Position numbers and translations under genes: made by a program. From Streptacidiphilus sp. ASG 303 (lineage in GTDB: Bacteria > Actinomycetota > Actinomycetes > Streptomycetales > Streptomycetaceae): DNA of 64,000 bases. Below, piece by piece: positions 36,640 to 43,966 of the stretch. The notes under the pieces are model-generated. The model had not been told where the DNA came from, ran no database searches, and saw nothing but the letters and a program-made list of their open reading frames with translations. Location: NCBI RefSeq assembly GCF_020991365.1, contig NZ_JAJLRA010000027.1, forward strand, positions 1-64,000, read 5' to 3'. Each line of letters starts with the position of its first letter. Position 1 is the first letter of the stretch.

Positions 36640-37801
36640 GCCGGGTCGCCGGCGCGGGTGCGGCGCCGGTGAGGACGGGGGGACCGTGGTGTTCGAAGCC
36701 ACCTGGCGTCCCGCGCGCGACAGTGCGGAGGACCAGGTCGGCACACCGGAGTCCGGCAGCCGGTGTCGTTCCGGATTCCCGGTGACCTGGGGCAGGGCCT
36801 GACACCGAAGGGGCTGCCCGGCTCCAGTGGTCACGCACAGCTCCCGGATAGCCAGGCTGCAGTCTCGCCCGGTCCCTCGAGATCGGACTGCACGGCGCTG
36901 CTCGTGCTCCACCTCCTCTTCCTGCGGCTCCTCGGTCTGCTCCTGCCGCTCTCCCGCTCGCAGGACGCCGAAGACGTCGAGCTGCTCGCGTTGCGCCGCG
37001 AGAACGCAGTGCTGCGCCCCCGGCTCGGCGTGCCGTCACGGCCGACCTGGCCGGAATGCGCCGGACTCGCCGCCCTCGTGCGGCACATGCCGCACAGGCC
37101 GAGTCGGCACCCGTACCGCTTCGGAAGGGCTGCGCGGATGCGGGGCCCCCACGGCTCCGGCGGCGGCTCCGACGGCCGCGGCGGGAGCCCGTGCCACCGC
37201 ACCCGCCGGTGCCGGGAGGACCGCACCGCGTGCTCCGGGCCGAGGACGTGCCGCACGCAGCGGCCGTCCGGCCGTGACCGGTCGACGGCGCACCGCGCAC
37301 CTCCCCGGCGGAGCCGCCCCGCGGACGCCCCGCCCCTTCATTCACGGCTCCGGCCACCCGGTCGGATCAACGGCGGCCACTGCGACGGGAAGCGGGGAGC
37401 CGTCCTCCGCCCATGCCGTGCTCCGCGGCCGGCGCCCGGGCCGGACGCCCGGAACTCTCGCCGGGAGTGCGCACACCGGCACCTTGCGTGATGATCGGCG
37501 GTGGTGCTGCTGCGCCGCCCTCCTGTCCGGGGAGAGCCGTGCCCGTTCGGATGTCGTCCGCCGGAGGACGCGCCGCAGTGCTGAGGAGTGCGGCCGCGTG
37601 CCGGGCCGGGGTGGGCGCCCTGGGGCGCTCTGCGGCTGCAGGGTCAGGCCGCCGGCGGAGCCGGTGCACGCCGAGGCCGGTCCGGTGGCAGGCAGGCCGG
37701 ACGACTGCCGCACGCCGGGCCGTGCGGACGCCGGCAGCGTGGTCCCACCGCCCTCACCCCCGCCTGACCGGCCGGCTCCCGGCGAACCCCAGGAGGTCCC
37801 G
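36640..37801. other. degraded region between the stress operon and the hydrolase
   Basis: About 1.16 kb without an intact gene. It contains a transposase remnant (36880-37130). The remainder has long open frames typical of GC-rich DNA but no recognisable protein. Confidence 0.55.
36880..37130 (+). pseudogene. remnant of an integrase-core (IS3/IS481-like) transposase
   Basis: A plus-strand frame reads LHLLFLRLLGLLLPLSRSQD, then DVELLALRRENAVLRPRLG and WPECAGLAALVRHMP. This matches the N-terminus of actinobacterial rve-type transposases (hydrophobic start, E-L-L-A-L-R-x-x-N-A-V-L-R, then a W-x-x-x-x-x-x-L-A-A-L box). The frame then loses similarity, and the catalytic DDE part is absent. Confidence 0.55.
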
Positions 37802-37894
37802 ATGACCGTGGTGACGACGACGTGCCGGGCGGATGCCGTGCCCGCACGGGACGGCGCGGCGCCCGTCCGCAACGAATCCGGACCGTCGCGATGA
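37802..37894 (+). CDS. 30-aa upstream ORF coupled to the hydrolase gene
   Basis: MTVVTTTCRADAVPARDGAA plus PVRNESGPSR. A near-perfect Shine-Dalgarno (AGGAGGT) lies 5 bases before its ATG, while the hydrolase has none of its own. Its TGA overlaps the hydrolase ATG (ATGA). The arrangement implies that ribosomes reach the hydrolase by coupled reinitiation. The peptide itself resembles no family. Confidence 0.55.
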   Translation: MTVVTTTCRADAVPARDGAAPVRNESGPSR

Positions 37895-39426
37895 GGGCCG
37901 CGAAGCCGGTCGTCCTGGCCTGCCTGCTGGCCGCCGCCCTGTCGGCCCTGTCGGCCCGGCCCGCCGTGCCGGGCGCAGCCGTCGCCGACGGGCCCATGGC
38001 GGGGGCGGGCCGGGTGCCGCGGTTCGTACCGGGCCCGTGCCCGCCCACGCTTCCGCACGGGGCGAGGGCCCGCTGCGGACACCTGGTGGTGCCCGAGAAC
38101 CGGGCCCTTCCCGGCGGGCGGCAGCTCCGGCTGGCCGTCGCGGTCGTCCCCTCCCGCTCCCCGGCGCCGCACGGCGACCCGGTCGTGTTCCTGCCCGGGG
38201 GGCCGGGGCAGGACGCCGTCAGCGACATTCCGGAGATCACCGGTGCCGGCCTGAACCGGGACCGCGACCTCGTCGTCATGTCGCAGCGCGGGACGCTCTC
38301 CTCGCCACCCGCCCTGACCTGCCCCGAAATCGACCGGTTCTACCGGCGGCGGATCGGGCTGCGCTACGACGCCCCCTCGACCGGCCGCCTGTACGTGCAG
38401 GCCGCGTCCGCGTGCCGCAGCCGGCTGGCCGCCGAGGGCGTCGACCTCGCGGCGTACAACTCCACCGAGAGCGCCGCCGACCTGGCGGACCTGCGGACGG
38501 CGCTCGGCATCCGGGAGTGGAACGTGTTCTCCCACTCCTACGGGACCGCGCTGGCGCTGACCTACATGCGCCGCCACCCGCAGGGGATCCGGTCGGTGGT
38601 GCTCGACGGGGTGGTGCCGCCGTCGGTGGCGACGCCCGGCTGGACCTGGAGCAGCGCCAAGGAGTCGTTCGACGCCATGACCGGTGCGTGCGCGGCGCAG
38701 CCCGCCTGCCGCAGCCGCCACCCGGAGCTCGCCTCCGTCCTCACCGGCCTGGTGGACCGGTTGGAGGCCCGTCCGGTCACCACGCGGGTGACGGTGCCGG
38801 GCGCGGGGCCGGTGAAGGTGGTCCTGGACGGCGGAGCACTGGTGAACTGGCTCGTCCGGGCCAGCCACACGCCCGCCGGCCTCCCCGCAGCCGTGGACGC
38901 GCTGGCCCGCGGCAACCCGGCCGCGGTCGCCGGGCAGTGGGCCTCCACCCGGCCGCCCGGCAGCGACGGCGTCTTCGCCCACGGTCTCTCCCTGAGCGTG
39001 TGGTGCAGCGAATGGGTCCCCTTCGAGACCGCGCGCGAGCAGCTGACCGCCGGCCTGCGGGCCTTCCCGGCCCTCCCCACCACGGTCCTGGCCCAGGCGC
39101 CGCAGCTGGCGTTCCTGCGCGAGGCGTGCCGGGTCTGGGGCGTCCCCGCCGCGGACCCGTCCATCCGCGAGGCCACCCGCAGCGCCGTCCCGACCCTGGC
39201 CGTCTCCGGGAGCTTCGACGCGCAGACCGGCGCGGTCTGGGGGCGCTACGCCGCACTGACGCTGCCGAGGTCGACCGTGGTGACGCTCGCCGGCGTTGCG
39301 CACGGCGCGTTCATCAACCCGTGCGGCTCACACGTGATCACCTCCTTCTACGACCGCCCCGAGGCACCCGACACCGGTTGCGCGGCCTCGGTGCAGCCGC
39401 CGCCGTTCACCGTCGGGCCGCGGTGA
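37891..39426 (+). CDS. secreted alpha/beta-hydrolase with TAP-like C-terminus
   Basis: A 511-residue exported hydrolase. The N-terminus has a hydrophobic signal (VVLACLLAAALSALSARPAV). The alpha/beta fold shows LRLAVAVVPSRS and the oxyanion segment VVFLPGGPGQDAV, the nucleophile elbow SHSYGTAL near residue 214, Asp in VSGSFDAQTG and His in GVAHGAF. The C-terminal part matches the TAP-like domain of Streptomyces tripeptidyl aminopeptidases and related esterases. Paired cysteines suggest disulfides. It starts inside the stop of the 30-aa upstream ORF. The substrate is unknown (peptide or ester). Confidence 0.85.
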   Translation: MRAAKPVVLACLLAAALSALSARPAVPGAAVADGPMAGAGRVPRFVPGPCPPTLPHGARARCGHLVVPENRALPGGRQLRLAVAVVPSRSPAPHGDPVVFLPGGPGQDAVSDIPEITGAGLNRDRDLVVMSQRGTLSSPPALTCPEIDRFYRRRIGLRYDAPSTGRLYVQAASACRSRLAAEGVDLAAYNSTESAADLADLRTALGIREWNVFSHSYGTALALTYMRRHPQGIRSVVLDGVVPPSVATPGWTWSSAKESFDAMTGACAAQPACRSRHPELASVLTGLVDRLEARPVTTRVTVPGAGPVKVVLDGGALVNWLVRASHTPAGLPAAVDALARGNPAAVAGQWASTRPPGSDGVFAHGLSLSVWCSEWVPFETAREQLTAGLRAFPALPTTVLAQAPQLAFLREACRVWGVPAADPSIREATRSAVPTLAVSGSFDAQTGAVWGRYAALTLPRSTVVTLAGVAHGAFINPCGSHVITSFYDRPEAPDTGCAASVQPPPFTVGPR

Positions 39427-39433
39427 GGCAGCC

Positions 39434-39600
39434 GTGGACCAGGCAGACCGCCCCGACGCCGCCCCGGCCGCCGTGCCCCGCACCGCCCGCCCGCTCCCGC
39501 GCCGCCACCTGCTCCGCATCGCCGCGGGCGGCGCCGCCCTGTCGTCCGCACCCGCACCGGCGGGACGGAGCGGTGCGGACCAGGGCGCGGCGCGCCGTCA
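39434..39600 (+). pseudogene. truncated export-signal ORF (gene fragment)
   Basis: A GTG-started frame gives PLPRRHLLRIAAGGAALSSA and PAPAGRSGADQ, an N-terminal region with an Arg-Arg pair and hydrophobic core like a Tat or Sec signal, then runs into the antisense of the XRE regulator gene. No mature domain follows. It is probably the start of a secreted protein lost by deletion, 7 bases after the hydrolase gene. Confidence 0.3.
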
Positions 39601-40854
39601 GGCCGAGGACGGGGCCGGGGTGAGGGGCGGGGCGAGCGTGTCGGCCACCGCGCGCCAGACCTCGGCCGCGAGATCGGGGTTGCCGGCCGCCTGCGCCTCC
39701 GCGGCGAGGTGCCGCAGGCGGGCCAGGGCCTCCGGTTCGCCCGAGGCGACGGCGATGCGGGCTTCGAGCACGTCGAGGCGCACCCGGTCGCGGTAGAAGA
39801 GGAGCTGACGCCCCTCCGCGGCCTGACGGCAGGCCGCCCGGGCCTGCTCCAGTTCGCCGCGGAGGAAGGCCGTCTGCCCCTTCAGCAGCAGGAACTCGGC
39901 GAGGTGCTGAGGTGACGCCACCAGCGGCAGTACGGCGTCGAGGGTGTCGAGGAAGGACCGCGCGCGTTCCGCTTCGGGCGGCATGGCCTGGAGGGCGAGC
40001 GAGGCGGCGGCCAGCCGCAGTCGCATCCAGAGGGTCAGGTCCGCGTGGCTGTCCAGGCCCTCGATCGCATGCCGGATCAGCTCGGCCGCGCCCGCGTGGT
40101 CGCCCTGCCGTGCGCGGACCGTCGCCAGCGTCCAGCGGGCCTCGGCGGCCAGCGGGCCCCGCTCGCACTCCACGGCCGCGTGGACCTCGGCGGCCAGCCT
40201 GGCGGCCTCGGCCAGGTCGCCGAGCTCCGCCTCGGTCGAGACCAGCAGCATCCGGGCGCGGGTCAGTTCGGCCGCAGGCACGTGCACGTGGTGGCGCGCG
40301 CCGAGGTCGAGGGCCTCGCGGACGGCGCGCCGGGCGGCACGCGGGTCGCCCAGCCCGCGTGCACAGCGGGCGAGCTGCAGACGGGCGTGGACCTGGAGGG
40401 CCGGCCGCGCCAGCTCGTCGCTGAGCGCGGTCAGCTCCAGCAGGGTGTCGCGTTCGGGACCGCGGTCGCCGAGGGCGCCGTGCAGCCGCGCGAGCTGGGC
40501 GAGCGCCTGCCAGCGGGTGGTCGGGTCGGCGTCCTCGGCGTTCGCCAGGGCGTGCGAGAGCATGTCCCTGACCTCCGGGTCGCCCTCCGGGACGGACCGG
40601 CCCATCGTGGCGGCCAGGGCGTCGGCCAGGTCGCAGTCGGCGGGAAGCTCGAAGGCCTCGACCGGCAGGTCGAGCCGGGCGGCGAGGTAGGCCACCGCCC
40701 GCTCCGTCGGCGGCCGGGCCCCCGACTCCAGGCGGGAGAGGTAGGCGGCGGACATGCCGGTGCCGGTGAGGTCCGCCTGGGATCTTCCTTGCTGCTGCCG
40801 CAGCTGCCGCAGGCGCCGACCGAATTCGGGCTGCTCCAGCACCAGTCGCACCAC
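39598..40854 (-). CDS. XRE-family regulator with TPR-like C-terminal domain
   Basis: A 418-residue protein. Residues 10-70 form a Cro/C1-type helix-turn-helix (FGRRLRQLRQQQGRSQADLT, GMSAAYLSRLESGARPPTER). Residues 90-405 are alpha-helical TPR-like repeats (RWQALAQLARLHGALGDRGP, LARCARGLGDPRAARRAVRE, LRLAAASLALQAMPPEAERA). Such HTH-TPR proteins often sense small peptides or partner proteins. The GTG at 40854 is used. A short secreted-peptide gene lies just upstream on the same strand, and GGCAAA motifs fill the intervening region. It probably controls the adjoining biosynthetic cluster. Confidence 0.85.
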   Translation of the reverse strand: MVRLVLEQPEFGRRLRQLRQQQGRSQADLTGTGMSAAYLSRLESGARPPTERAVAYLAARLDLPVEAFELPADCDLADALAATMGRSVPEGDPEVRDMLSHALANAEDADPTTRWQALAQLARLHGALGDRGPERDTLLELTALSDELARPALQVHARLQLARCARGLGDPRAARRAVREALDLGARHHVHVPAAELTRARMLLVSTEAELGDLAEAARLAAEVHAAVECERGPLAAEARWTLATVRARQGDHAGAAELIRHAIEGLDSHADLTLWMRLRLAAASLALQAMPPEAERARSFLDTLDAVLPLVASPQHLAEFLLLKGQTAFLRGELEQARAACRQAAEGRQLLFYRDRVRLDVLEARIAVASGEPEALARLRHLAAEAQAAGNPDLAAEVWRAVADTLAPPLTPAPSSA

Positions 40855-40918
40855 CTTGCGTCGTTGTGCCCGCTCCCGGCGGGGACGTCCGTCCGGGTTG
40901 AAGGGTCAAGAATGACAA

Positions 40919-40960
40919 CCTTTGCCTGCCCGAGGCAAACCCGGATGAGGTGGGGGCAAA
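40919..40960. promoter_or_regulatory. GGCAAA motif cluster upstream of the XRE regulator
   Basis: CCTTTGCC (40919-40926), AGGCAAA (40933-40939) and GGGCAAA (40954-40960). The first two make a perfect palindrome, TTTGCCT-GCCCG-AGGCAAA (40921-40939). The same motif recurs twice before the malic enzyme gene, suggesting one regulator acts on both promoters. Confidence 0.55.
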
Positions 40961-40979
40961 CAGATGTCCCGATCGCCCC

Positions 40980-41156
40980 TCAGGGCCAGTCGATCAGGGC
41001 AACGCCGGCCGTGGCGGCCGGCGCGTCGGCGGCGACGGCCGTCCAGGCGTGGGCGGCGTCGGCGCCCCGCTCCGGCGCCGGCGCCGATGCCGCGATCGAC
41101 AGGACGGCTGCTGCGGCGAGGGCGGTGGCCGACAGGACGGTGGCGAGGAACTTCAT
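40980..41156 (-). CDS. small secreted peptide (58 aa)
   Basis: The N-terminus MKFLATVLSATALAAAAVLS is a clear Sec signal, with cleavage likely after SIAASA or SAPA near residue 25. The mature part is about 33 residues and ends AGVALIDWP. No cysteines or known domain are present. The ATG at 41156 has no strong RBS. The gene lies between the XRE-TPR regulator and the biosynthetic genes; by position it could be a signalling peptide for that regulator (inference). Confidence 0.6.
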   Translation of the reverse strand: MKFLATVLSATALAAAAVLSIAASAPAPERGADAAHAWTAVAADAPAATAGVALIDWP

Positions 41157-41239
41157 GGGCTGTTTCGTCTCCCCTGTGCGATGCGGCCCGAGCCGGCCGG
41201 CCCGGGGCGATCTGGACGGTAGACCAGATCGGAAGGTTT

Positions 41240-41266
41240 GGCAAAGGTTGACAGGTCTTGGCAAAG
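41240..41266. promoter_or_regulatory. paired GGCAAAG repeats around the malic enzyme promoter
   Basis: TTTGGCAAAGG (GGCAAAG at 41240-41246) and CTTGGCAAAGA (41260-41266) are direct repeats exactly 20 bases apart, flanking the -35 and lying in the promoter spacer. The placement suits a repressor site read from one DNA face. Confidence 0.55.
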
Positions 41267-41276
41267 ATCCCTAGGT
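41248..41276 (+). promoter_or_regulatory. promoter of the biosynthetic operon
   Basis: TTGACA (41248-41253), a 17-base spacer and CTAGGT (41271-41276). Transcription would start near 41283 and the malic enzyme ATG follows at 41315 with GGAGGGA as RBS. Confidence 0.75.
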
Positions 41277-41314
41277 TCTCTCCGGCACGACAGCGCTGAC
41301 CAGGAGGGACGACC

Positions 41315-42514
41315 ATGACGACCCAGACGGAGCACGCATCCCGGCCCCCGGAGGGGGACCCGGAGGCGGACCCGGCGCTCGTGTACCACCGGGGCGGCAA
41401 ACTGGCGGTCGGCGCGACCGTGCCGCTCCGCGACGGCAGGGACCTCGCACTGGCCTACACGCCCGGCGTCGCCGACGTGTGCCGGGCCATCGCCGAGCGG
41501 CCCGGGGCGTCCCTCGACTACACCTGGCGCGCCTCCACCGTCGCCGTCGTGACGGACGGCACCGCCGTGCTGGGCCTCGGGGACATCGGCCCCGAGGCGT
41601 CCCTGCCCGTGATGGAGGGCAAGGCGATCCTGTTCAAGCGGTTCGGCGGCGTCGACGCGGTGCCGATCGCCCTGGCCACCAAGGACGTCGACGAGATCGT
41701 CGACACCGTCGTCCGCCTCGCGCCCTCCTTCGGCGGGGTGAACCTGGAGGACATCTCGGCACCGCGCTGCTTCGAGATCGAGCGCCGCCTCCAGGAGGCC
41801 CTGGACATCCCGGTCTTCCACGACGACCAGCACGGCACCGCCGTGGTCGTGCTGGCGGCCCTGTGGAACGCGGCCCGCCTCGGCGGACGCGAGCTGGGCG
41901 GGCTGCGCGCGGTGGTCGCCGGGGCGGGCGCCTCGGGTCTCGCCGTCGCCCGCATCCTGCTCGGCGCCGGCATCGGCGACCTGGTGGTCTGCGACAGCCG
42001 GGGGGCACTGCACCGGGGCCGCACGGACCTGAACCCGGAGAAGCGGGAGCTCGCCGCCGTCACCAACCGCTCCGGGACCACGGGCGGCCTGGAGGAGGCG
42101 ATGCGCGGCGCGGACGTGTTCGTCGGCCTCTCCGGCAGCCGGGTCCCCGAGGAGTACTTCGCCGGCATGGCCCCCGGCGCCGTCGTCCTCGCGCTGTCCA
42201 ACCCGGACCCGGAGATCCTGCCGGACGCGGCCCGCCGGTACGCCTCCGTCGTCGGCACCGGCCGGTCCGACTTCCCCAACCAGGTCAACAACGTGCTGGC
42301 CTTCCCCGGCATCTTCGCGGGCGCGCTCCGGGTGCGCGCCTCCCGCATCACCGAGGGCATGAAGCTGGCCGCCGCCCGCGCCCTCGCCGACGTGGTGGCC
42401 GGCGAGGTCACCGCCGACCGGATCCTGCCGGACTGCTTCGACGAGCGGGTCGCCCCCGCCGTCACCGCAGCCGTGGCCGCCGCCGCACGCCGCGACGGCG
42501 TCGCCCGCATCTGA
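41315..42514 (+). CDS. NAD(P)-dependent malic enzyme
   Basis: A 399-residue malic enzyme of the short bacterial type. Signatures: ALAYTPGVADVCRAI, VAVVTDGTAVLGLGDIGPEA, LPVMEGKAILFKRFGGVDAV, NLEDISAPRCFEIE, IPVFHDDQHGTA (metal site) and the Rossmann loop VVAGAGASGLAVARILLGAG. It converts malate to pyruvate, CO2 and NAD(P)H. It starts the putative biosynthetic operon behind the GGCAAAG-flanked promoter, so here it may supply pyruvate or NADPH, or act on a related 2-hydroxy acid. It looks complete. Confidence 0.93.
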   Translation: MTTQTEHASRPPEGDPEADPALVYHRGGKLAVGATVPLRDGRDLALAYTPGVADVCRAIAERPGASLDYTWRASTVAVVTDGTAVLGLGDIGPEASLPVMEGKAILFKRFGGVDAVPIALATKDVDEIVDTVVRLAPSFGGVNLEDISAPRCFEIERRLQEALDIPVFHDDQHGTAVVVLAALWNAARLGGRELGGLRAVVAGAGASGLAVARILLGAGIGDLVVCDSRGALHRGRTDLNPEKRELAAVTNRSGTTGGLEEAMRGADVFVGLSGSRVPEEYFAGMAPGAVVLALSNPDPEILPDAARRYASVVGTGRSDFPNQVNNVLAFPGIFAGALRVRASRITEGMKLAAARALADVVAGEVTADRILPDCFDERVAPAVTAAVAAAARRDGVARI

Positions 42515-42573
42515 GACCCACACGCCGGAACGCCCGTCCGGGGCCCCGGCAGGACGCTAGGACACGCACACCC

Positions 42574-43860
42574 ATGGCACTGCACGCGGTCGTCGGAATC
42601 AACTGGGGCGACGAGGGGAAGGGCCGGATGATCGACTACCTGGCCCGCGAGGCCGACCTGGTCGTCCGCTACCAGGGCGGCAACAACGCCGGTCACACCG
42701 TCGTCAACCCCCTGGGCACCTTCAAGCTGCGGCTGGTCCCGTCGGGCATCTTCAACCCCGGCACCGTCAACGTGGTGGGCCCGGGCACCGTCCTCGACCT
42801 GGAGTCGCTCGACGCGGAGCTGGAGGAGCTGCGGGAACGCGGGGTGGACGTCTCGGGCCTGCTCGTCTCCGAGCGCGCCACGGTCTGCTTCCCCTTCCAC
42901 CGCGACCAGGACGCCTGGGAGGAGGACCGGCTGGCGGACCAGCCGTTCGGCAGCACCCGGCGCGGCATCGCGCCCGTCTACGGGGACCGCTACCTCAAGA
43001 AGGCGCTGCAGCTCGGCGAGCTGCTGGACCGCGGCCACCTGCGCCGCCGCCTGGAACCCGTCGTGGCGTGGAAGAACCTGGCGAACAGCGCCCTGTACCC
43101 CGGCAAGCCGCCGATCTCCCTGGACGCCATGGTCGAGTGGGGCCACCGCTTCGCACTGCGGCTGCGTCCGCACATCCGCGACGTCGGGACGACCCTGCAC
43201 GAGGCGGACCGGGCCGGACGGCACATCATCTTCGAGGCGCAGCTCGGGGCGCTCCGCGACATCCTGCTGGGGATCTACCCGTTCACCTCCTCCTCCAGCT
43301 CCCTGGCCGGCTACGCGCCGGTCGGCGGCGGGCTGCCCGGCGGTTCGCTCACCCGGGTCACCGGGGTGATGAAGGCGTTCTCCACCTGCGTCGGCGAGGG
43401 CCCCTTCGTCACCGAGGAGTTCGGCGCGTGGGCCGACGGGCTGCGGCAGAGCTCGGGCGAGTTCGGCGTCAACACCGGGCGTCCGCGCCGGATCGGCCCG
43501 TTCGACGCGGTCGCCTCCCGCTACGGCGCCCGGATCCAGGGGGCGACGGAGATCGCGCTGACCAAGCTGGACTCGCTGAGCGGGGCGGGCGGGCTGCGGA
43601 TCTGCACCGCCTACGAGATCGAGGGCGAGCGGACCGCCGACTTCCCGCTGACCCACCGGCTGGAGCGGGCGCGGCCCGTCTACGAGGAGCTGCCCGGCTG
43701 GAGCGAGGACCTCACCGGGGTCCGCGACTTCGCCGGCCTCCCGCGGGCGGCGGCGGACTACGTCCTGCGGATCGAGGAGCTCGTGGGCGTCCCGGTCCGG
43801 TACGTCTCCGTCGGACCGGAGCGGGACCAGCTGATCGACCGCGGCCCGCAGGGCCGCTGA
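42574..43860 (+). CDS. divergent adenylosuccinate synthase (PurA) homologue
   Basis: A 428-residue PurA-fold GTP-dependent ligase. Present: the GDEGKGRMID P-loop-like motif near residue 13, the GGNNAGHTV loop near 37 and the C-terminal GEFGVNTGRPRRIGPFD and IALTKLDSLSG segments. Divergent: the usual GAQG box is replaced by FEAQLGALRDI, and the Thr/Ser-rich loop reads YPFTSSSSSLAGYAPVGGG. Housekeeping PurA joins IMP and aspartate. Here the gene lies inside an NRPS-type operon, so it is either a resistant target copy or a ligase adding aspartate to a pathway intermediate. Confidence 0.85.
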   Translation: MALHAVVGINWGDEGKGRMIDYLAREADLVVRYQGGNNAGHTVVNPLGTFKLRLVPSGIFNPGTVNVVGPGTVLDLESLDAELEELRERGVDVSGLLVSERATVCFPFHRDQDAWEEDRLADQPFGSTRRGIAPVYGDRYLKKALQLGELLDRGHLRRRLEPVVAWKNLANSALYPGKPPISLDAMVEWGHRFALRLRPHIRDVGTTLHEADRAGRHIIFEAQLGALRDILLGIYPFTSSSSSLAGYAPVGGGLPGGSLTRVTGVMKAFSTCVGEGPFVTEEFGAWADGLRQSSGEFGVNTGRPRRIGPFDAVASRYGARIQGATEIALTKLDSLSGAGGLRICTAYEIEGERTADFPLTHRLERARPVYEELPGWSEDLTGVRDFAGLPRAAADYVLRIEELVGVPVRYVSVGPERDQLIDRGPQGR

Positions 43861-43966
43861 CCGTACCCGGGGAGCGGTTCCGCCACCGCGCCCCACGGAC
43901 CAGGCGTGGTGCCGGCATGGCGTCGGCCCACGGTCACCGAGGACGAAGAGGAAGGGCCACGGCACC

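Noticed and set aside
42574-43860. Calling the PurA homologue the housekeeping purA
   Set aside because: Altered conserved boxes and location inside an NRPS operon argue against it; whether another purA exists in the genome could not be checked.
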